Shown: positions 13,067 through 19,733 of the stretch, piece after piece | Numbering within the stretch: position 1 is the stretch's first letter | How the letters are laid out: each line of letters begins with the position of its first letter | Virus record (IMG/VR): IMGVR_UViG_3300023116_000121 | Coordinates: 1-37,467 of that record | DNA: 37,467 nt | Reading direction: 5' to 3' (one strand) | Source of the DNA: a virus | Notes under the pieces: generated by a model | The model's database searches: none | What the model saw: only the letters and a program-made list of their open reading frames with translations | What the model was told of the DNA's origin: nothing | Translations under genes and position numbers: made by a program

Positions 13067-13933
13067 AAAAATATAGATACATTAGTCTCAGATATATATG
13101 AACTATTTAATCTCACTCCATTGGAGATGGACGAGAAGGAGGTAGACAAACATATAGATAACTTTGGAGAAATGCTGAAGGTACATATCAAAAGCTTTCT
13201 CTATGAAGTTCCCAGAGATAGAAGTAATTTAAGATTATCTTCCATTGGTAAACCTGATCGTCAGATATGGTATGACATACACAGAAAGTTAGATGGCACA
13301 CAATTAAAACCATCTACACGTATTAAGTTTTTGTATGGATATATTCTTGAAGAGCTTTTACTTTTGTGTGCTTCTATTGCTGGACACTCTGTCACAGATC
13401 AACAGAAAGAAGTCTCTGTTGGTGGCGTCTTAGGACATCAGGACTCTATCATAGATGGTGTTCTTGTTGATTGTAAGTCAGCAAGTGGTAATGGTTTTAA
13501 AAAGTTTAAGTTTAATACTTTGTTAGAAGATGATCCCTTTGGTTATATTGCACAGATATCTGCATATGCTCAAGCAAATGGCTTAGATCAAGCAGCTTTC
13601 CTTGCAATAGATAAATCAACTGGAGAAATATGTTTATCTAAAGTACATAACATGGAGTTTATTAATGCAGAAGCTCGTGTTAACTCTCTTAAACAAGTTG
13701 TATCAAATGATCAGCCACCTACTAGGTGCTTTCCTGATCTTCCTGATGGCAAGTCTGGCAATCGTAAGTTGGGTATTAACTGTGTGTATTGCAGCCACAA
13801 GTCGGAGTGTTGGTCTGATGCTAATCAAGGTAAAGGCTTACGTGTTTTTCAATATGCAAAGGGTAAAAGGTTTCTTACACATGTAGAAAAGGAACCTGAT
13901 GTAGAAGAAGTATATGCACTGGAAGTTTCATAG
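13064..13933 (+). CDS. RecB/Cas4-like PD-(D/E)XK exonuclease
   Basis: 289 residues from ATG 13064 (MKNIDTLVSD...). Core motifs: GYILEELLLL, then VLGHQDSIIDGVLVDCKSA with the D...D-x-K active site, and QISAYAQANGLDQAAFL. Toward the C terminus NCVYCSHKSECW contains three cysteines, which with the earlier CFPD may bind iron-sulfur or zinc, as in AddB/Cas4-type nucleases. It probably degrades DNA ends for recombination, packaging preparation or host DNA breakdown. An upstream reading from 12935 runs through the SSB gene and the terminator and is rejected. Confidence 0.8.
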   Translation: MKNIDTLVSDIYELFNLTPLEMDEKEVDKHIDNFGEMLKVHIKSFLYEVPRDRSNLRLSSIGKPDRQIWYDIHRKLDGTQLKPSTRIKFLYGYILEELLLLCASIAGHSVTDQQKEVSVGGVLGHQDSIIDGVLVDCKSASGNGFKKFKFNTLLEDDPFGYIAQISAYAQANGLDQAAFLAIDKSTGEICLSKVHNMEFINAEARVNSLKQVVSNDQPPTRCFPDLPDGKSGNRKLGINCVYCSHKSECWSDANQGKGLRVFQYAKGKRFLTHVEKEPDVEEVYALEVS

Positions 13934-14303
13934 TAAACCAGACACAATAAATAACTTTGGGTTTGTCTATCTTATTACAAACAAAAAAACAAAGAAAGCT
14001 TACATAGGTTGTAAGCAATACTTTGTTAAACGAAATGGTAAGAATGTCGAATCAAACTGGAGATCCTATACTGGATCAAGTAAGTATCTGAATGAAGATA
14101 TTAAAAAACTTGGTAAGAAAAACTTTACGTTTAAAATTTTATTAGAGTGTAAGAACAAAAGAAGTTTAAGATATTATGAGTGTTATTATCAAATGTTACA
14201 TAAAGTATTAACAACAACATTGGAGGGTACGGATGAGCCAGCTTACTATAACAATTATGTAGGTGGTAAATTCTATCGTCCAGTTCAAGAGCTAGATGTC
14301 TGA
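13914..14303 (+). CDS. GIY-YIG endonuclease
   Basis: 129 residues (MHWKFHSKPD...). GFVYLITNKKTKKAYIGCKQ is the GIY-YIG signature (VYL ... YIG). Later RSYTGSSKYLNEDIKKLGKKNF and the helix RSLRYYECYYQ match phage Seg-like domains. The YYNNYVGGKF tail supplies a likely active-site Asn. It may be a free-standing homing nuclease or a resolvase-type enzyme. It overlaps the end of the exonuclease gene by 20 bases. Confidence 0.8.
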   Translation: MHWKFHSKPDTINNFGFVYLITNKKTKKAYIGCKQYFVKRNGKNVESNWRSYTGSSKYLNEDIKKLGKKNFTFKILLECKNKRSLRYYECYYQMLHKVLTTTLEGTDEPAYYNNYVGGKFYRPVQELDV

Positions 14304-14610
14304 AGAGTTTGGAAATCTATACGATTTAGCTGAAAAAAATTCAGATAGATCTTTATACATTGCAATAATTCTTCAGGCTCTTCTTGACTTGACTAAACCA
14401 AAAGAGTATGATGAAACAATTCAAACAGCAATCCAGCGTGATCAAGCAAGCGCATGGGTGTTTGCTTCTATTGGTGTAACGTGTGATAATTTTGTTGAGA
14501 CTTGTGAGCTTGCAGGTTTCGAACCAAGAACAGTTAGGAACTTTGCATTAAAAGCAATAACATCAGGGGATATAAATGAAATTAGAAGAAGACTCCACTC
14601 ATTCCTATGA
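14296..14610 (+). CDS. conserved phage helical protein, unknown
   Basis: 104 residues (MSEEFGNLYD...), acidic, helical, with RDQASAWVFASIGVTCDNFV and GFEPRTVRNFALKAI, a helix-turn-helix-like stretch. It seems familiar from alphaproteobacterial phages, but no function is known. Start overlaps the upstream gene by 8 bases, and the next gene begins 35 bases before its end. Confidence 0.6.
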   Translation: MSEEFGNLYDLAEKNSDRSLYIAIILQALLDLTKPKEYDETIQTAIQRDQASAWVFASIGVTCDNFVETCELAGFEPRTVRNFALKAITSGDINEIRRRLHSFL

Positions 14611-14866
14611 GAACAGAGATGCTTATATTCTTAGACGTATGAAAGAATCTGCATTAGAAGAACAGATAGGTGGCAGCCACTATAAAGATTGTCAGATACA
14701 ACCAGTAGAGTATATAGTTAGAAATGGTTTAGACTTTCTTGAAGGTAACATTATTAAATACACAACAAGGCACAGAACAAAAGGACAAGGTAAAGAGGAC
14801 ATACAAAAGGTAATACATTATGCGGAAATGATTCTGCATTTTTACTACGAGGGGCAAGATGATTAA
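14576..14866 (+). CDS. DUF3310 protein
   Basis: 96 residues. GGSHYKDCQIQPVEYI, then GLDFLEGNIIKYTTRH, and EDIQKVIHYAEMIL match DUF3310 (PF11753), small phage proteins often labelled nucleotide kinase-like and found beside nucleotide metabolism genes. AGGGGA lies seven bases before ATG 14576. It precedes nrdA directly, with 8 bases overlap, in keeping with a dNTP supply role. Confidence 0.8.
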   Translation: MKLEEDSTHSYENRDAYILRRMKESALEEQIGGSHYKDCQIQPVEYIVRNGLDFLEGNIIKYTTRHRTKGQGKEDIQKVIHYAEMILHFYYEGQDD

Positions 14867-16649
14867 CGACATTATTAAAGTTTCTCCAGAGAGAGATGAC
14901 TTATTCGATGAACTTGGGATAGCTCGACTTAAAGAATCTTACATGATGGACCATGAGCTATCTCCACAAGAGAGGTTTGCATATGTTTCCAGATGTTTTG
15001 GCACTAATGAAGAACATGCTCAAAGGCTTTATGAATATTCTTCAAAGCATTGGTTATCCTATTCAACTCCTATACTATCATATGGGCGTTCCCGGCGTGG
15101 CCTTCCTATTAGCTGTTATCTTAATTATATACACGATAGTGCAGAGGGTTTAGTTGATAACTTATCAGAAACGAATTGGCTTAGTATGCTTGGCGGTGGT
15201 GTTGGTATTGGCTTTGGTATTCGCTCTAGCGATGATAAGAGTACTGGAGTCATGCCACATCTCAAGATGTACGACTCCTCTAGTCTTGCTTATAGACAAG
15301 GACGCACAAGACGAGGATCATATGCGGCATACTTAGACATCTCACACCCAGATGTATTAATGTTTCTTGAGATGCGAAAGCCTACTGGCGATCAGAACTT
15401 TCGTTGTCTTAACATGCATCATGGTATTAATATATCAGATGAGTTTATGAATGTGCTTGAACACTGCATGGTCAATCCATATGCTGATGATACTTGGGAC
15501 TTGGTTGATCCACACAGTAAGAAAGTATGCGATGTAGTCTCTGCTAAAGAACTGTGGCAACGTATTCTAGAGATGCGTATGCAGACAGGAGAACCTTACT
15601 TACACTTTATAGATAAGTCTAATGCTGAGATGCCATCATGGTTGAAGCAGAGAGACTTAAAAATAAATCAATCTAATCTTTGTTCAGAGATTATCCTACC
15701 AACATCTGTAGACAGGACGGCAGTATGCTGCTTATCTTCTGTTAATCTAGAATACTTTGATGAATGGTCTAAAGACAAATACTTTCTTATGGATACACTG
15801 GAGATGTTAGATAATGTTCTACAATCTTTTATTGAAGAAGCTCCTGATAGTATTAGTCGTGCTAAGTTTTCCGCTATGCGTGAACGCTCAGTCGGTGTTG
15901 GAGCATTGGGATTCCATGCCTACTTGCAAGCTAAGAACATTCCATTTGAATCAGCAATGGCTAAGTCAATCAACATGCGAATGTTTAAACACATACGAAC
16001 AGAACTTGATCGTGCAAACAGAGGCTTGGCAGTCCTTCGAGGAGAAGCACCTGATGCAGCAGGAACAGGGTTACGTTGTTCTCATGTCATGGCAATTGCC
16101 CCTAACGCTTCAAGTTCGATTATCATGGGAAACACATCACCCTCAATTGAACCTTGGAGAGCTAACGCCTATCGCCAAGATACTCTTAGTGGTTCCTTTC
16201 TAAATAAGAACAAGTTCTTAGATAAGATAATCAAAGAGAAGTGTGAGAAAGATAGTAAGCTAAACTATGATCGTATCTGGTCAAGTGTTATAGCTAATGA
16301 TGGATCTGTGCAGCACCTACGTTGTCTTGAACCAGAGGAGAAAGAAGTATTCAAGACTGCTATGGAGATAGATCAAAGATGGGTGATTGAACATGCAGCA
16401 GATAGACAGCAGTACATAGATCAGTCTCAGTCTCTGAATGTTTTCTTCAGACCAGATGTTGACATAAAGTATCTACATGCTGTACACTTCATGGCATGGA
16501 AGAAAGGTCTGAAGACTATGTACTATTGTAGATCAGAGAAGATTGGTAAGGCTGATAAGGTCAGTCGTAAGATAGAACGTCAGATCATTGACGAGTTAAG
16601 TATGGAAGCACTTGCTTCTGGTGAAGAATGTCTAGCATGTGAGGGGTGA
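14859..16649 (+). CDS. nrdA: class I ribonucleotide reductase, large subunit
   Basis: 596 residues. Active-site residues are visible: C86 (GLPISCYLNY), N273/C275/E277 (SNLCSEI), C290 (AVCCLSS), the YY dyad in KTMYYCRS, and the C-terminal pair C591/C594 (CLAC). It makes deoxyribonucleotides with NrdB at 17204. It lacks the roughly 90-residue N-terminal ATP-cone of E. coli NrdA (761 residues), so dATP feedback inhibition is probably absent. An HNH nuclease gene separates it from nrdB. Confidence 0.93.
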   Translation: MINDIIKVSPERDDLFDELGIARLKESYMMDHELSPQERFAYVSRCFGTNEEHAQRLYEYSSKHWLSYSTPILSYGRSRRGLPISCYLNYIHDSAEGLVDNLSETNWLSMLGGGVGIGFGIRSSDDKSTGVMPHLKMYDSSSLAYRQGRTRRGSYAAYLDISHPDVLMFLEMRKPTGDQNFRCLNMHHGINISDEFMNVLEHCMVNPYADDTWDLVDPHSKKVCDVVSAKELWQRILEMRMQTGEPYLHFIDKSNAEMPSWLKQRDLKINQSNLCSEIILPTSVDRTAVCCLSSVNLEYFDEWSKDKYFLMDTLEMLDNVLQSFIEEAPDSISRAKFSAMRERSVGVGALGFHAYLQAKNIPFESAMAKSINMRMFKHIRTELDRANRGLAVLRGEAPDAAGTGLRCSHVMAIAPNASSSIIMGNTSPSIEPWRANAYRQDTLSGSFLNKNKFLDKIIKEKCEKDSKLNYDRIWSSVIANDGSVQHLRCLEPEEKEVFKTAMEIDQRWVIEHAADRQQYIDQSQSLNVFFRPDVDIKYLHAVHFMAWKKGLKTMYYCRSEKIGKADKVSRKIERQIIDELSMEALASGEECLACEG

Positions 16650-16650
16650 C

Positions 16651-17211
16651 ATGGAATTAACTGCTGAAATAGTTAGAGAGTTATTAGATTATAATCCTAA
16701 TACTGGAGAGCTTTTTTGGAAGAAAAGACCTCTAAAGTATTTTAAAAATAAACATGATAGAGATAAATGGAACGGTAAATTTTCTGGTAAGGAAGCATTC
16801 ACTACTATCTATCGTCAAAAAACTGGAAGAATTTCAAGAAAAGAAGGTAGAATTTTTGGAAAAAAATATTTAGCACATCGTATAATATGGCTACATTATT
16901 ATGGTTGTTTACCTAAAAATCAAATAGATCATATTAATCATGATCCAACTGATAATAGAATAATTAACCTTAGAGAAGTTACTCCTTCTGAAAATAATAG
17001 AAATAGAACACTACAATCTAATAATAAAGTAGGACATAATGGTGTTTACTATGATAAAGATAATAATAAATATAGAGCACACATAGCAATTAATAATGTT
17101 AGTAAATGTTTAGGACGTTATACTACTCTTGAAGAAGCAGTAGAAGCTAGAAGAATAGCTAATATAAATTATAATTTTCACGCTAATCATGGGGCAGAGA
17201 AAAATGACTGA
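16651..17211 (+). CDS. HNH homing-type endonuclease with AP2-like domain
   Basis: 186 residues from ATG 16651 (MELTAEIVRE...); GAGGGG lies just upstream. It starts with a YNPNTGELFWKKRP module common to phage HNH proteins, then QIDHINHDPTDNRIINL and NNRNR, the HNH core. The C-terminal GVYYDKDNNKYRAHI to LGRYTTLEEAVEARRIA is an AP2-like DNA-binding domain. Codon use is more AT-rich than in the nrd genes on either side, consistent with later arrival. It overlaps the start of nrdB by 8 bases. Confidence 0.88.
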   Translation: MELTAEIVRELLDYNPNTGELFWKKRPLKYFKNKHDRDKWNGKFSGKEAFTTIYRQKTGRISRKEGRIFGKKYLAHRIIWLHYYGCLPKNQIDHINHDPTDNRIINLREVTPSENNRNRTLQSNNKVGHNGVYYDKDNNKYRAHIAINNVSKCLGRYTTLEEAVEARRIANINYNFHANHGAEKND

Positions 17212-18175
17212 GTTAAAACTACAAGATGAACGAGATTACTTTAAACCATTTCATTATCCTTGGGCTTATGATGCATGGCTAAAGCATGAGCAATCACACT
17301 GGCTGCATACTGAAGTGCCAATGATTGAAGATGTCAAGGACTGGAAAGATAAACTATCTACAGAAGAGAAGTACTTTCTCACAAATATTTTTCGTTTCTT
17401 TACACAGTCAGACATAGATGTATCTGGTGGGTACGTAAATAATTATCTGCCTAACTTTCCACAACCAGAGATACGTATGATGTTGTCGGGCTTTGCTGCT
17501 CGTGAGGCTTTACATGTAGCTGCATACTCACATCTCATTGAGTCTCTTGGTATGCCAGAGACAACATATAATGAGTTCAATGAGTATGAAGCTATGCGAG
17601 ACAAGCATGAGTTCTTCAAGGCAAACGTGTCCTCTGGTAAGCTGCCTATACCTCTACAGATTGCAGCTATCTCTGCTTTCACTGAGGGCTTGGCATTGTT
17701 CAGTAGCTTTATTATGCTGCTTAACTTTCCTCGACATGGCAAGATGAAGGGCATGGGACAGATAGTTACATGGTCTATTGTAGATGAAACACAACATGCA
17801 GAAGGTATGATCAAGTTATTTAGAACTTATGTAGAAGAGAATAGGAATGTTTGGAATGACAAAACCAAATCAGAAATCTATAAGACGGCAACTAAGATGG
17901 TTGAACTGGAAGATAAATTTGTCGATCTTGCGTTTAAGATGGGTGCGATTGATGGCCTCACTCCGACAGAAGTTAAGGAATACATTCGGTATATAGCAGA
18001 TCGTAGACTAATATCTATGGGCATGAAAGGCATATTCAAAGTCAAGACTAACCCATTGCCGTGGGTAGAGACTATGATTAATGCTCCTACTCATACAAAC
18101 TTCTTTGAGAACAGAGCTACAGACTACGCTAAAGGTGCATTACAAGGAGACTGGTCAGATGTTTGGGCAAACTAA
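17204..18175 (+). CDS. nrdB: class I ribonucleotide reductase, small subunit
   Basis: 323 residues from ATG 17204 (MTELKLQDER...); the earlier ATG 17189 lies in the HNH gene. Metal ligands are visible: D70 (FTQSD, tentative), E101 and H104 (REALH), E161 (TEGLALF), E195 and H198 (DETQH). Y108 matches the radical tyrosine of E. coli (Y122). It therefore looks like a functional tyrosyl-radical subunit that pairs with NrdA. The next gene overlaps its end by 17 bases. Confidence 0.93.
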   Translation: MTELKLQDERDYFKPFHYPWAYDAWLKHEQSHWLHTEVPMIEDVKDWKDKLSTEEKYFLTNIFRFFTQSDIDVSGGYVNNYLPNFPQPEIRMMLSGFAAREALHVAAYSHLIESLGMPETTYNEFNEYEAMRDKHEFFKANVSSGKLPIPLQIAAISAFTEGLALFSSFIMLLNFPRHGKMKGMGQIVTWSIVDETQHAEGMIKLFRTYVEENRNVWNDKTKSEIYKTATKMVELEDKFVDLAFKMGAIDGLTPTEVKEYIRYIADRRLISMGMKGIFKVKTNPLPWVETMINAPTHTNFFENRATDYAKGALQGDWSDVWAN

Positions 18176-18398
18176 AGAACACCTACAAGAAGTGGAGATG
18201 TCTTACTGGCAGCACTTCTGGTTTGCACTTGGTTTGATTCCATTCTTTCTATTTGCAATAGTCTTTTCTATTATACATGCTATATTACCGGGGCTTTTTC
18301 CTGATACAGTAAGTTCTATCGTAGAAGAGTTACGTTTTAAATTATCTTACAGTAAGAATGATTCTGCTCATGTTTTAAATCAAGATGATAAATGTTAA
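18159..18398 (+). CDS. small membrane protein, DUF6356-like
   Basis: 79 residues from ATG 18159 (MFGQTKEHLQ...), with AAGGAGA (18144-18150) eight bases upstream. The segment SYWQHFWFALGLIPFFLFAI followed by IHAILPGLF and a helix resembles the DUF6356 family of small alphaproteobacterial membrane proteins (from memory). One or two membrane segments. The function is unknown; its presence hints at an alphaproteobacterial host. It ends shortly before the Hsp20 promoter. Confidence 0.65.
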   Translation: MFGQTKEHLQEVEMSYWQHFWFALGLIPFFLFAIVFSIIHAILPGLFPDTVSSIVEELRFKLSYSKNDSAHVLNQDDKC

Positions 18399-18405
18399 AA
18401 AGTTC

Positions 18406-18434
18406 TTGACAAATGGTATATCTTGTATTATAAT
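18406..18434 (+). promoter_or_regulatory. perfect consensus sigma70 promoter for the hsp20 gene
   Basis: TTGACA (18406-18411), 17 bases, TATAAT (18429-18434): both hexamers and the spacing match the consensus exactly. Transcription would start near 18441. It is the strongest host-type promoter in the window. Confidence 0.85.
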
Positions 18435-18439
18435 ATATG

Positions 18440-18462
18440 TGTGATGCTAATAATAGATCACA
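18440..18462 (+). promoter_or_regulatory. 5'-end stem-loop of the hsp20 transcript
   Basis: TGTGAT (18440-18445) and ATCACA (18457-18462) form a short stem right at the predicted transcript start. It could protect the mRNA end. The 11-base gap is too long for a CRP site and the sequence is not CIRCE. Confidence 0.4.
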
Positions 18463-18489
18463 TACACTTTGCTTAATAAGGAGGTAATT

Positions 18490-18912
18490 ATGTTTCCATA
18501 CACAGAATCTATGGTAAAAAACTTTTTAGAAAATTCAATAGGCTTTGACAGCTTACTGTATAGTATAAAAGAACAGACCAATCAATATCCACCTTACGAT
18601 ATTATCAAGCTGGATGATCTGTCCTATGAAATTAAACTAGCACTGGCTGGATTTTCTAAAGAAGATATCAGTGTAATACAAGAAAAGAATATTGTTACAA
18701 TTAGTAACACTAAGAAAGTTGATGATGTTGGTAGCACTGTAGATAGAAAGTACATACATAATGGTATTGCTAAAAGACCTTTCACTAAGAAGTTTAATCT
18801 ACTCAATAATACACGAGTAAGTGATGTGTCTTTTGAAGATGGTCTACTAACATTGAAGATTGTTGTAGAGATACCTGAAGAAGAAAAGCCTAGACAAATA
18901 GAAATACAATAA
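18490..18912 (+). CDS. small heat shock protein (Hsp20/alpha-crystallin)
   Basis: 140 residues from ATG 18490 (MFPYTESMVK...), preceded by a perfect AGGAGG (18479-18484). Alpha-crystallin features: YDIIKLDDLSYEIKLALAGF, KEDISVIQEKNIVTIS, a GIAKRPFTKKFNL strand and the terminal DGLLTLKIVVEIPEE. Hsp20 proteins hold unfolding proteins; phage versions are common in marine phages and may aid virion assembly or protect host proteins during infection. It is a monocistronic unit with its own promoter and terminator. Confidence 0.9.
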   Translation: MFPYTESMVKNFLENSIGFDSLLYSIKEQTNQYPPYDIIKLDDLSYEIKLALAGFSKEDISVIQEKNIVTISNTKKVDDVGSTVDRKYIHNGIAKRPFTKKFNLLNNTRVSDVSFEDGLLTLKIVVEIPEEEKPRQIEIQ

Positions 18913-18918
18913 CAAACT

Positions 18919-18953
18919 ATGGGGAGTAATTAATTTTGCTCCCCATTATTTTT
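18919..18953 (+). terminator. terminator of the hsp20 gene
   Basis: ATGGGGAG (18919-18926) pairs with CTCCCCAT (18939-18946), followed by a T-rich tail (TATTTTT). It begins six bases after the stop. The GGAGA of the next gene follows at once. Confidence 0.8.
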
Positions 18954-18962
18954 GGAGATACA

Positions 18963-19733
18963 ATGAGAAAAGCACCCAACACTATTTACATAGGCTACGA
19001 TCCTAAAGAACAGGTAGCTTATGACGTATTAAGATTTACAATAGAACGTATATCTGTAGAGAATGTACGTATTGTTCCTATAAGAAAAGATATTCTAGAA
19101 CTAACTGGTATGTATACTAGGAAACATGAAGTTGTAGATGGTCAGAACATTGATATCATAGATGGTAGACCTTTCTCAACTGAGTTTAGTTTTACTAGGT
19201 TTCTAGTGCCAGCTATGAATATGTATGAGGGTTGGGCTTTGTACATGGACTGTGATATGTATCCACGTACAGATATCAATAGTTTATTTGATGAATATAA
19301 TTTAGAATACTATCCATTATATTGTGTTAAACATAAATATGAACCCGGCGATGGTGTTAAGATGGATGGTATGAAACAAGAAAACTATCGTAGAAAGAAC
19401 TGGTCTAGTTTTGTTTTATGGAACTGTTCACATCCATTAAATAGAACGCTTACTCCAGAGGTTGTAAACACACAAACAGGACAGTGGCTTCATGCATTTG
19501 GTTGGTTGCCAGATAAAGAAGCTGATATTGGTGCTATAGATGAAGAATGGAACTGGTTAGACAATCACTCTCCTGAAGATGTTGAAGCTAAGAATGTACA
19601 CTTTACTACAGGTGGTCCTTGGTTTAAACAGTGGAAGTGTGGTAGACATATAGATGGTAAGTATGCAGCAGAATGGAATGCTGACTACACATACCTAGCA
19701 GGTACAAGAAAGATAAGTAGCCATGAAATATAA
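18963..19733 (+). CDS. glycosyltransferase (GT-A fold, family 8-like)
   Basis: 256 residues from ATG 18963 (MRKAPNTIYI...), with GGAGA five bases upstream; a TTG at 18936 inside the terminator is rejected. It has an N-terminal IYIGYDPKEQVAYDVL strand-helix, the FTRFLVPAMN helix, and ALYMDCDMYP with a D96-x-D98 metal and nucleotide-sugar motif. A basic and aromatic C terminus (HFTTGGPWFKQW) follows. It transfers a sugar, perhaps onto a phage or host glycan. It overlaps the start of the next gene by 11 bases. Confidence 0.8.
   Translation: MRKAPNTIYIGYDPKEQVAYDVLRFTIERISVENVRIVPIRKDILELTGMYTRKHEVVDGQNIDIIDGRPFSTEFSFTRFLVPAMNMYEGWALYMDCDMYPRTDINSLFDEYNLEYYPLYCVKHKYEPGDGVKMDGMKQENYRRKNWSSFVLWNCSHPLNRTLTPEVVNTQTGQWLHAFGWLPDKEADIGAIDEEWNWLDNHSPEDVEAKNVHFTTGGPWFKQWKCGRHIDGKYAAEWNADYTYLAGTRKISSHEI

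Noticed and set aside
18440-18462. CRP- or CIRCE-like operator at the hsp20 gene
   Set aside because: TGTGA and TCACA are 13 bases apart instead of 6, and the CIRCE sequence is absent. Treated as a plain stem-loop.
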